Positions 7,784 through 15,031 of a DNA stretch of 64,000 bases are shown piece after piece; the first letter of the stretch is position 1, and every line of letters starts with the position of its first letter. The stretch is from Dehalobacter sp. CP. Its GTDB lineage: Bacteria; Bacillota_B; Desulfitobacteriia; Desulfitobacteriales; Syntrophobotulaceae. Position numbers and translations under genes: made by a program. The stretch covers positions 1 through 64,000 of the forward strand of contig VMEE01000022.1 in NCBI GenBank assembly GCA_009910795.1. Direction: 5' to 3'. Below the pieces are notes generated by a model. The model was not told the DNA's origin, searched no databases, and was given only the letters and a program-made list of their open reading frames with translations.

Positions 7784-8419
7784 TCAACCCACCCATCCTT
7801 GGCATATTTTTACACCTTCAGCAGCGTTTGTCGAGAAGGCGTCGGCTCCTATGCTTTTACAAACAACCTCATTAACCGGTACTCCGCCGATAATCACCTT
7901 GACTGAACTTCTGAAGCCTGCTTCATTAAGCGCATCAACCGTTTCCTTCATACTATCCAGCGCCAAAGTCAATACGCCGCTTAATCCCACAATATCAGGG
8001 TTAACCTCTTTAACCTTGTCCACGATCTGGCTGACCGGAACATTAATCCCCAGGTCGATTACCTCAAAATTTGCGGCTTCAACCATTGATCTGAATATAT
8101 TTTTGCCTATGTCATGAAGATCTCCAAAAACTGTAGCCAGGACAATTTTTCCGCCTTTTGCTGAGGAACCTGCACTTAAAGCCGGTTTGAGCTTGTCCAT
8201 TACACTTTGCAACACTTCCCCGGCGAAGACCAGGTCTCCGATAAAGTACTCGCCCGAATCATAACGTTCACCTACCAGCGTCATACCTTGCTGACAGGCT
8301 TTAACAACTTCTTGAGCTGCGGCATTGTCGTCTTTGCTTAGTACTTCATCAATAGCCTTGTTTAACACGTCTTCGTCCAAATCGGACATCGCTTGAGTCA
8401 GGACTTTCAAATCCACCAC
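7784..8419 (-). CDS. Corrinoid-binding methyltransferase protein, copy 1
   Basis: A 211-residue two-domain corrinoid protein of the MtaC/MtbC/methionine-synthase type: N-terminal helical cap (about 1-85) and Rossmann-like B12 domain with the base-off cobalamin motif DLHDIGKNI (His102), followed by GLSGVLTLAL and a C-terminal IIGGVPVN loop. It carries the methyl group between the partner methyltransferases. The start is a GTG at 8419 after AAGGAGGATGATTTGAA (the next codon is also GTG). It is the first gene of the operon and pairs with the methyltransferase at 6611-7780. Confidence 0.93.
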   Translation of the reverse strand: MVDLKVLTQAMSDLDEDVLNKAIDEVLSKDDNAAAQEVVKACQQGMTLVGERYDSGEYFIGDLVFAGEVLQSVMDKLKPALSAGSSAKGGKIVLATVFGDLHDIGKNIFRSMVEAANFEVIDLGINVPVSQIVDKVKEVNPDIVGLSGVLTLALDSMKETVDALNEAGFRSSVKVIIGGVPVNEVVCKSIGADAFSTNAAEGVKICQGWVG

Positions 8420-8491
8420 TTCAAATCATCCTCCTTAAATTTTTTTGTTTAGTTCTGTAATTCTGAAATAATTTTATTATTCCATTAACTC

Positions 8492-8505
8492 GTCTATACA
8501 AGTAA
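8492..8505 (-). promoter_or_regulatory. Conserved upstream element, copy 1
   Basis: On the minus strand TTACTTGTATAGAC lies about 75 bases before the corrinoid gene. The same 14 bases occur at the matching place of the second operon (10751-10764) although the flanks have diverged. Its CTTGT...ACAAG-like half sites suggest a regulator site; the protein is unknown. Confidence 0.45.
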
Positions 8506-8606
8506 AGATATCATTTGCAAAAAACATATGAATTAGTGGGCGATAATTTATTCATAGGTCTTTTGATTTTTTCCAATGATAATCGTTAAGTCTCCCCTTT
8601 ATGATT

Positions 8607-8669
8607 AAACAAAACGGGGCCGTTGCAAACGAATTAAGATAATTCGCTAGCAACGGCCCCGTTTTGTTT
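8607..8669 (-). terminator. Terminator after the second methyltransferase operon
   Basis: A perfect 20-base stem: 8607-8626 pairs with 8650-8669 (core ACGGGGCCGTTGC/GCAACGGCCCCGT), with a second small stem CGAATTA/TAATTCG in the loop. The ends are TTTTGTTT on either strand. It lies between the two copies of the operon. Confidence 0.9.
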
Positions 8670-8691
8670 AGTCTTCCTTATTCTCTTTGTT

Positions 8692-8835
8692 TTAAAAGAG
8701 CGCCAGGAAAGTTACATAGGCAAAAATCATTTCCTGCCCGATATCCCAATTCATTCCCATTGCGGGATCTTTGTCTGCGAGTTCCGGATGCTCTTTAACG
8801 ATATCACTCCAAGAGATCAACAATTGTTCTTCCAC
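8692..8835 (-). CDS. 47-residue conserved small protein, copy 2
   Basis: The second copy of the microprotein, started by GTG at 8835 behind AGGAGGTGCTTCACA and ending with the same hydrophobic MIFAYVTFLALF. Only AMAMSW to AMGMNW differs from copy 1. The reading frame, start codon and ribosome site are kept in both copies, while the intergenic DNA beyond the genes has diverged, so selection on the peptide is likely. No known domain is recognised. Confidence 0.75.
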   Translation of the reverse strand: MEEQLLISWSDIVKEHPELADKDPAMGMNWDIGQEMIFAYVTFLALF

Positions 8836-8848
8836 TGTGAAGCACCTC

Positions 8849-10021
8849 CTATTTATAAATCCCATACTCCATGACAAATTTATTTACGGCGATAATGTTT
8901 TCCGCCTTACCATCCGCTGGTGCAAGAAGTTCCTTATCGGTACCAAAAATGTATCCTCCGCCTGCCATACCATCGATTAATTCTTTTGTTTTGGCAATAC
9001 ATTCTTCCTTGGTCCCATATTGCAGCAGAGTTGCTGGGAAAAGTCCGATGACGCACATGGTGTCTTTGAGTTTATCTTTTATCTCTTTAGGATCGCCATG
9101 TTCGAACCAGCCCCCTGTTTTCTTGGCCGGCAATTCTTGAAGATGATTGTAATAACGTGACCAATCGCCTTCGTAGAACGGTATGACATAGACATTATGG
9201 GCAGCGAAAAATTCCATGATCATTTTAAACGACGGCCAGTAATACTTGTCGAAGTCCGCTACTTTCAGCATCGTAGGTAAATGCAGCGGAAAAAGAAGAA
9301 CTTTGGGGTTTGGTTTCGGTGGCCCCATGTGCACCTGGCCCATGCCAAGCCTGATCACCAACGGGGTAAACGCCTGGATAGCCTCGGCCAATTCCGCCGG
9401 ACGACGGCGAATATCCATGAATACGCCTTTAATGCCCCGGAAGAAATCAGCAATCCAATCCATTGGGTGTAAGATAATGCCGTCAAATAACAAGGGCATT
9501 CCGTGCTGCGCGGCAAGTGAACCCTCAATGGCCCCCTTTTGGCCGCCATACATTCCAAACTTCATGGCGCCTTTGGCAAATGCTAAATCCTTCATCGGAG
9601 AATCCTTGGCCAGTTCGGCGTATTTTCGCGGCAAGACCTTCTCTACCAAAAACCTGAACGGATCTTTGATAAATTCCGGGTATTCATCCTCATTCATTAT
9701 TTTGGCAGACTCGTCAGAATACTGGACAATATTACTGTCACTTAAATAGTGAAACGCATTGCTCCCCAACGCCTGATAAACACCACCGGGCCTGTTATAG
9801 ATCATATGAATCATATCTACTGAAAGCTCATCTGCCACTTTCATTAGGGCTTTACCGCATTTATCCGTATCCCAATTGGTTTCTGCATCGGTATACCCTG
9901 CAAAGTAAGAACTCCAAGTCCCGTAAGTAGCCAGCACCGGAACGCGGTCTGCTTGTTCCAATCTTAAGGTTTTAAAAACACGGTCCAAACGCTCTTGATA
10001 GAGGTTCATAGCTTCACTCAT
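8849..10021 (-). CDS. UroD-family corrinoid methyltransferase, copy 2
   Basis: A 390-residue paralogue of 6611-7780, with the same domain layout and motifs (IPFYEGDWSRYYNHLQELPAK, YGTKEECIAK, GGYIFGTDKELL). Differences cluster in the N-terminal third (for example SVDMIHMIYNRPGGVYQ against PMDMLHQPFARPGGVYQ), the part expected to shape the substrate pocket, so the two copies may serve different methyl donors. It follows its corrinoid gene by 3 bases. Confidence 0.85.
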   Translation of the reverse strand: MSEAMNLYQERLDRVFKTLRLEQADRVPVLATYGTWSSYFAGYTDAETNWDTDKCGKALMKVADELSVDMIHMIYNRPGGVYQALGSNAFHYLSDSNIVQYSDESAKIMNEDEYPEFIKDPFRFLVEKVLPRKYAELAKDSPMKDLAFAKGAMKFGMYGGQKGAIEGSLAAQHGMPLLFDGIILHPMDWIADFFRGIKGVFMDIRRRPAELAEAIQAFTPLVIRLGMGQVHMGPPKPNPKVLLFPLHLPTMLKVADFDKYYWPSFKMIMEFFAAHNVYVIPFYEGDWSRYYNHLQELPAKKTGGWFEHGDPKEIKDKLKDTMCVIGLFPATLLQYGTKEECIAKTKELIDGMAGGGYIFGTDKELLAPADGKAENIIAVNKFVMEYGIYK

Positions 10022-10024
10022 TGA

Positions 10025-10663
10025 TCAACCCACCCATCTCTGGCATATTTTTACGCCTTCAGCGGCATTTGTCGAAAAAGCATCGGCCCCTATGCTTTTA
10101 CAGACATTTTCATTAACGGGTACTCCGCCGATAATAACCTTGACTGAATTTCTAAGGCCTGCTTCATTAAGCGCATTAACTGTTTCTTTCATACTATCCA
10201 ACGCCAAGGTGAGTACGCCGCTTAATCCTACAATATCAGGGTTAACCTCTTTTACCTTGTCCACGATCTGGTTAGCCGAAACATTGATTCCGAGGTCGAT
10301 TACCTCGAAACCTGCGGCTTCAACCATGGATCTGAAAATATTTTTGCCTATGTCATGAAGATCTCCGAAAACTGTGGCCAGAACAATTTTTCCGCCTTTT
10401 GCTGAGGATCCTGCAATTAAAGCTGGTTTGAGCTTGTCCATGACACTTTGCAACACTTCCCCGGCGAAGACCAAGTCTCCGATAAAGTACTCACCCGAAT
10501 CATAGCGTTCACCTACAAGCGTCATACCTTGCTGACAGGCTTTAACAACTTCTTGGGCTTCAGCGGCATTGTCGTCTTTGCTTAGTACTTCATCAATAGC
10601 CTTGTTTAACACGTCTTCGTCCAAATCGGACATGGCTTGAGTCAGGACTTTCAAATCCACCAC
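10025..10663 (-). CDS. Corrinoid-binding methyltransferase protein, copy 2
   Basis: A 212-residue paralogue of 7784-8419, nearly identical, with the cobalamin motif DLHDIGKNI and one extra residue in the cap (DNAAEAQE against DNAAAQE). GTG start behind AAAGGAGGATG. First gene of the second operon. Confidence 0.93.
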   Translation of the reverse strand: MVDLKVLTQAMSDLDEDVLNKAIDEVLSKDDNAAEAQEVVKACQQGMTLVGERYDSGEYFIGDLVFAGEVLQSVMDKLKPALIAGSSAKGGKIVLATVFGDLHDIGKNIFRSMVEAAGFEVIDLGINVSANQIVDKVKEVNPDIVGLSGVLTLALDSMKETVNALNEAGLRNSVKVIIGGVPVNENVCKSIGADAFSTNAAEGVKICQRWVG

Positions 10664-10750
10664 TTCAAATCATCCTCCTTTAAATTTTTCTTTCATACCG
10701 ATTGTGCTTGCGGTTCTTAGCCTGGAACAATATCCTCATTCCATTCTTTT

Positions 10751-10764
10751 GTCTATACAAGTAA
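10751..10764 (-). promoter_or_regulatory. Conserved upstream element, copy 2
   Basis: TTACTTGTATAGAC on the minus strand, the same sequence and similar distance as 8492-8505. In this copy the palindrome is better: CTTGT-ATAG-ACAAAAG. Confidence 0.45.
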
Positions 10765-10834
10765 ATATATCATATGCTAATAATATGTATCATAGTCAGG
10801 GCTAAATCTTTGTTCATATTTTTTAAATTTTCAG

Positions 10835-12121
10835 TTATATTTGCTCCATGATAATTTTACCGACTCTCTTCGCCATAGCCATTATCGTAAGTATGGGCGG
10901 GTTGCCCAAAGACTTAGGAAATAGCGTTGCATCGGCAACGTACAGGTTTTTAGGAAGCTTGGGATTGTGAAAGGTTTCCGCTTCCTGTCTTGTGAGCGGC
11001 AGCATGCCGCCGGGATGCCCGGCATTGATCGTTCCAAGGAAAATATTGTCCTTTCTTATATCATACCTGTTCAGTATCTCCTTGCAGATCCCGACTCCCT
11101 CCTGCAGTCTTTCTTTATCAATACCAGTAAGTGTTTTATTGATTTTTTTGTTATCAACACTTCCGGCATTTGAATCCGCCAGCTTGATCATCAGGGCCAA
11201 GGTATCCGAGGCAGGATACCGCCAGCTTTTATTAAAGAAAAAACTTAGATAATCAAAATACGGGGACAAGATATAATGTTCCCGCTGTACAGCAAAGGGC
11301 ATGGAAAGCTCCTTGTTCTGAAGGCTTCCCTTATACTCGGCAGCTACGCAGAGGATCGGATCAACAAACAATCTACTTTCGCATTCAATTCCCGAATTCT
11401 GAAGGATTACAGGGGTAGAAAAACCGCCTGCCGCTAGGATGACAATATCAGCCGGATAGAATACGGAATTCATGCCTTTTTGCGCCTGCACTCCCTTGAC
11501 GGAACCCTTTTCTGTAACTACCTTGGAGACCTTACAGCCTATAACCAGTTCCGTTCCTGAATCCTGTGCGGCCTTCAGAAATTGACGGCTGTCCCACTTC
11601 ACGCCGTACCGGCAGCCCAAGACACATCTTCCGCAGTTGGTACAGCGCTCATAATCTCCAAGCTTTGGTAAAGGTTGGGGATTCAGATCCATTTCTTTGC
11701 ATATTTCAAACAATTCCTTAGTGGTATCCCGCCATTTATTCTGATGATTATTTGTAACGGGAATCTCCCGATAAAGCTCCTCGAATTCATCATCCAGATC
11801 AATTCCAAGCTCCTTAAGCCCTTTGTCCATACGAAGCGCATTTCCGGCAGAAAGCGTGGTAGTCCCACCCAGGCCGGTCCCGCTGACCATAACCATGCCA
11901 TCTTCGGTTTTATGGACTTTCATGGACGGAAACAGCAGCTGTATTTCCCTTTCATCAAAGAACAGTCCGGTTTTCTTAAGCTTTTCCAAGGCAGGCCAAC
12001 TAGAAGAGAAAGGCTTAAATTCTCTGCCTGTCTCCAAGACAGTTACCTGAAATTTCTCCTGCAGCTTCTTGGCGGCGGCTGCTCCGCCCGCACCGCTGCC
12101 GACTACAATCGCTTTTTTCAT
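10835..12121 (-). CDS. GMC-type FAD-dependent oxidoreductase with cysteine motif
   Basis: A 428-residue flavoprotein. The N-terminus is a dinucleotide-binding fold (VVGSGAGGAAAA, residues 6-17), then the GMC-like GTGLGGTTTLSAGNALR, an insert CTNCGRCVLGC with four cysteines that may bind an iron-sulfur cluster, AAGGFSTPVILQNSGI, and a C-terminal GMC signature (GHPGGMLPL ... YVADATLFPKSLGNPP). It likely oxidises an alcohol or amine-like group on a small molecule or modified peptide. The start at 12121 is chosen over the longer frame (12316) because GGGAGAGTTGAA precedes it and the upstream part overlaps the previous gene. Last gene of the radical SAM operon. Confidence 0.82.
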   Translation of the reverse strand: MKKAIVVGSGAGGAAAAKKLQEKFQVTVLETGREFKPFSSSWPALEKLKKTGLFFDEREIQLLFPSMKVHKTEDGMVMVSGTGLGGTTTLSAGNALRMDKGLKELGIDLDDEFEELYREIPVTNNHQNKWRDTTKELFEICKEMDLNPQPLPKLGDYERCTNCGRCVLGCRYGVKWDSRQFLKAAQDSGTELVIGCKVSKVVTEKGSVKGVQAQKGMNSVFYPADIVILAAGGFSTPVILQNSGIECESRLFVDPILCVAAEYKGSLQNKELSMPFAVQREHYILSPYFDYLSFFFNKSWRYPASDTLALMIKLADSNAGSVDNKKINKTLTGIDKERLQEGVGICKEILNRYDIRKDNIFLGTINAGHPGGMLPLTRQEAETFHNPKLPKNLYVADATLFPKSLGNPPILTIMAMAKRVGKIIMEQI

Positions 12122-12122
12122 T

Positions 12123-12659
12123 TCAACTCTCCCTGCTGAAATATCCTTTACAGCAGCTGCCGCCCTCAGTGATTCTTTGCTTAAAGTACAGCCTGTCACC
12201 GCCTGAAAGTCCTGCCGCCAGTCCTTCATCCAGTGAAGAAATAAGCTTGCAGACTTCTGCTGAATAATATTTACTGAAAAAGCACTGCTTAATGCTAAAT
12301 TCGCCCTGCCTGTCATATTGAAAATCGATGCCGATAAGCTTATAAATAACCGTAAGTACCGTGACAGCTTCTTTCCAGGTTATAATATGAAGGCTTTTTC
12401 TTAAGCCTTGTCCAAAAATATAAGAATTTTGATACAACCGCTGTTTCAGTTCTTCAAGAGGGCGTCCACTCTGTAAATAGCTCTCGGCTTGTTCCTTGGT
12501 AAATATAGCATATTCCGACAAGCACTCGGTAAAAGAAAGCCCCTTATGCTCCGACAGCTCACATTGGAAGGCATCAGCCGTCAAGCGGAATAATTCATTC
12601 AGCTTTTTCTTTTTGATAAATTCAGGCATACGGAGCTGCATCATTTTCTGTAGCATCAT
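12123..12659 (-). CDS. Protein resembling the ATC hydrolase family
   Basis: A 178-residue soluble protein. The C-terminal part (FSKYYSAEVCKLISSLDEGL ... RITEGGSCCKGYF) resembles the L-2-amino-thiazoline-4-carboxylate hydrolase family, in which a conserved late Cys follows an R-x-x-x-G segment. The assignment rests on pattern memory and is tentative. The start ATG overlaps the stop of the upstream membrane protein gene (TAATG), and the stop is one base from the GMC gene start, so the genes are translationally linked. The next ATG (12656) is equally possible. Confidence 0.6.
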   Translation of the reverse strand: MMLQKMMQLRMPEFIKKKKLNELFRLTADAFQCELSEHKGLSFTECLSEYAIFTKEQAESYLQSGRPLEELKQRLYQNSYIFGQGLRKSLHIITWKEAVTVLTVIYKLIGIDFQYDRQGEFSIKQCFFSKYYSAEVCKLISSLDEGLAAGLSGGDRLYFKQRITEGGSCCKGYFSRES

Positions 12660-13060
12660 TAGACCCCTGTTTTTTTCATTTTCATAAGGATTACGGCTGC
12701 AATACCTATGCATCCGTCAATCACAAAGTTGGTAAGATATATTAGGTAATGCTGGTGCATCAGGAATAGATAAATTGAAAGAACCGAAGATGCCAGTTTG
12801 CCATGAGCCAATAAGAACGGATAAATCTTCTGCTGCGGATAGCGGTACATCAGAATTGCAAGCACCGTTACAAGATACATGTAAGCCGAAGCCAGCGTTA
12901 GATAAAAGCCGCTACCTTGTACCGGAGACTGGGGCAATCCGAAATAAAATGAAAACCTGTTGAAAAAAATCAAGGCCGAGTCGGGGAAAAATAGAAAAAT
13001 GAACCCTATAACGGCAAATATTACTGCTGCGGTAAGACTGAACAGTTTATACAATCTCAC
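12659..13060 (-). CDS. Four-helix membrane protein of unknown function
   Basis: A 133-residue integral membrane protein with about four helices (around 8-28, 50-68, 80-98, 104-124). No domain is recognised. GTG start at 13060 behind GGGGGTATAG. Its position between a radical SAM gene and the two enzymes, with a TAATG overlap downstream, suggests it belongs to the same pathway, perhaps as anchor or exporter part. Confidence 0.75.
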   Translation of the reverse strand: MRLYKLFSLTAAVIFAVIGFIFLFFPDSALIFFNRFSFYFGLPQSPVQGSGFYLTLASAYMYLVTVLAILMYRYPQQKIYPFLLAHGKLASSVLSIYLFLMHQHYLIYLTNFVIDGCIGIAAVILMKMKKTGV

Positions 13061-13150
13061 ACCTATACCCCCATCTTATATTGCTCGCTATTTGTTGTTC
13101 ACTATTTATTGCTCGCTATTCATTGCATCTAAGCAACTGTTCCTATCACT

Positions 13151-14344
13151 TTATCGTATCTGGTACAATCGTGAGAACTTGGACAGCGGGCTAAACCGGG
13201 CTTCCTTCATCATCTCCAAGGTATCCTCTTTGCTTAAAGGATACTTTCCCTGATAATATTTTTTCAGCAATTCATAGTTTTTGTTCATAAAACAGCAGCT
13301 CTCTGACGGAAAATGCGCTTTCATCTCTGAAAAAATGGCTTGCACCGGCTTATTCCGTACATTACCAAAGGTCATGGGCGTAAACACACAGGGGCTTACC
13401 TCCCCAAACGCATCAATATAGACCATTTTATGGCCTGCATTACAGCCGAAGTGCTCTCCCCCCTCAAAATGTCCAAGATAATTAACCGTGATTTTTCCCT
13501 CTTTATTGTATTTGTCCTGCAAGCTGACCAGGCTTAAGCGTTCCTCTTCGGTAATGACTGCAGCTTTGTTCCAGAATGTCTCTGACGTCGGCTTGGTTTC
13601 ACTTAGCCAGGCTTCATGGATATCAAGGCTGATCAGGAACTCAAGAAATTCCTTCACCTGATTTTTCTGAAGCATCTCTCTGGATATAACCGCTGATACA
13701 CTGACATGGACACCTATATTTTTAAATATATCTATCGCCTTGAGTGCCTTCTGATAAGCCCCAACGCAACCCCGGATCCGGTCATGTTCTTCTTTTTCCC
13801 AATGGTCCAGGCTGATTGAGACATACATAAGGCCTGCTTGCTTAAGCTCCGCTGCCAGCTGTTCCGTAATACCCATGCCTGTGGTAAACAGCTTTATGGC
13901 ACAATCATTTCCGACACTTTTTACAATCTCAACGATATCTTTGTTCAAAAGCGGTTCCCCACCGGTAAAGCCCAGCCAAAAAACGCCCATCTTCTTCAGT
14001 TCCTGGATGAGCTGCTTGATTTCAGCCGTACTTAGAAGCTCCCCGCTTCTATTCTTGTTGTAACAATATCGGCAATTCTGTGGGCAGACATTAGTCAAGC
14101 CGATTTGAGCGTGGGAGGGTCCCTCTGTCCTTGCCAGCAGATGCTCATTGATGAAGCGGGTAAAGGCTTTGCTGTTTACCGAAGGCAGATGCGAATGAAT
14201 GATCAGCTGCCCGCCTATATTCAACAAATTGAACTTTCCCATATATCTAGTCAGGAACCAATTAATCGAAGGTTTTACCCTAATGATCTGCGGGTTTGAC
14301 AACAATGCTTTGATCAGGGCAATTTGATTCTTAAATTTAGCCAT
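13151..14344 (-). CDS. Radical SAM protein with SPASM-like C-terminus
   Basis: A 397-residue radical SAM enzyme. The 4Fe-4S SAM motif is CPQNCRYC (C87, C91, C94), followed by GFTGGEPLL. Later cysteines (GCNAGHKMVYIDAFGEVSPC, SCCFMNKN) resemble a SPASM/twitch auxiliary cluster region, as in peptide- and cofactor-modifying enzymes. The long N-terminal extension before the motif (about 80 residues) is unusual. The ATG follows TGAGGT and overlaps the end of a small upstream reading frame. It heads an operon with a membrane protein, an ATC-hydrolase-like protein and a GMC flavoprotein. The substrate is unknown. Confidence 0.85.
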   Translation of the reverse strand: MAKFKNQIALIKALLSNPQIIRVKPSINWFLTRYMGKFNLLNIGGQLIIHSHLPSVNSKAFTRFINEHLLARTEGPSHAQIGLTNVCPQNCRYCYNKNRSGELLSTAEIKQLIQELKKMGVFWLGFTGGEPLLNKDIVEIVKSVGNDCAIKLFTTGMGITEQLAAELKQAGLMYVSISLDHWEKEEHDRIRGCVGAYQKALKAIDIFKNIGVHVSVSAVISREMLQKNQVKEFLEFLISLDIHEAWLSETKPTSETFWNKAAVITEEERLSLVSLQDKYNKEGKITVNYLGHFEGGEHFGCNAGHKMVYIDAFGEVSPCVFTPMTFGNVRNKPVQAIFSEMKAHFPSESCCFMNKNYELLKKYYQGKYPLSKEDTLEMMKEARFSPLSKFSRLYQIR

Positions 14345-14513
14345 GTGTTAATACCTCATCATTCACTTTATCTTTTGGCCCACTGACAAGCAATTCCGCT
14401 AATTCGTCTAATTCTGAAATACAATTCATCATAATTATTACACATATCAGCAGAATAGTCTGTATCAGTAAGTGATGACTTGGACTATTTGTATTAGATT
14501 CCCTCTTCCACAA
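14337..14513 (-). CDS. Possible small protein before the radical SAM gene
   Basis: An open frame from TTG at 14513 to TAA at 14337 (58 codons) that overlaps the radical SAM start by 8 bases. It has a hydrophobic stretch (LLIQTILLICVII) followed by CISELDELAELLVSG, which looks like a RiPP leader segment. An internal double ATG at 14432 would give 31 residues. There is no strong ribosome site for either start, so coding is unproven. Confidence 0.3.
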   Translation of the reverse strand: MWKRESNTNSPSHHLLIQTILLICVIIMMNCISELDELAELLVSGPKDKVNDEVLTHG

Positions 14514-14531
14514 GCTAATTAACTCAATCCC

Positions 14532-14822
14532 TTAAATGTTTTCAGTTTTGGATAGAAATTCCTCCAATGCTTCACTAATATCAATATTCATGCGTTCAGT
14601 CAAAATAATCAGCCACCATATGCATTCGCCAAGTTTATGTTCCAGTTCGGATACAGTCTCCCCATTTGTCGGCCAACGCCCCTGTTGAGACATTGTCAGA
14701 CGGACCACCAAATCGGTATCTGTCAAAAAAGTTAAGGCATCTTCTTCTACTGTCAATTCTTTTTCATGGTACTGCCTAAGCGCAAAGCATCTCAAAACTC
14801 TGCTTAGTGAATATATCGGCAA
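14532..14822 (-). CDS. MazG-like small protein
   Basis: A 96-residue frame starting with TTG at 14822. The C-terminal half (SELEHKLGECIWWLIILTERMNIDISEALEEFL) has the helix pattern of MazG-type nucleotide pyrophosphohydrolases, which normally show E-x-x-E-LGD and a second acidic helix; here it is ELEHKLGE, so metal residues are only partly kept. The first 20 residues (PIYSLSRVLRCFALRQ) overlap a DNA stretch repeated at 24763-24811, so the true start may be further in. Possibly a decayed or diverged gene. Confidence 0.5.
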   Translation of the reverse strand: MPIYSLSRVLRCFALRQYHEKELTVEEDALTFLTDTDLVVRLTMSQQGRWPTNGETVSELEHKLGECIWWLIILTERMNIDISEALEEFLSKTENI

Positions 14823-15031
14823 ATATTACAATCCCGCTAATACACATCAGGGCATTGAGTGCCAGACCCCTGTTCGGTCAATGGAATGGCCTATTTCTTC
14901 CGTTATCGGTTTTGATTTTTGATCCGGTTCTCGGAGGGTTGTATCACAACTTCAAGAAGCAGGCAGCTTGATTTATCGTACAACAAATTGTATTGGTTCA
15001 ACTGGATCATTTTTTTGAAGGCTACAAGGTG

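Noticed and set aside
9246..9749. 167-codon plus-strand frame opposite the second methyltransferase
   Set aside because: Antisense shadow; a matching shadow appears opposite the first copy because the genes are duplicated.
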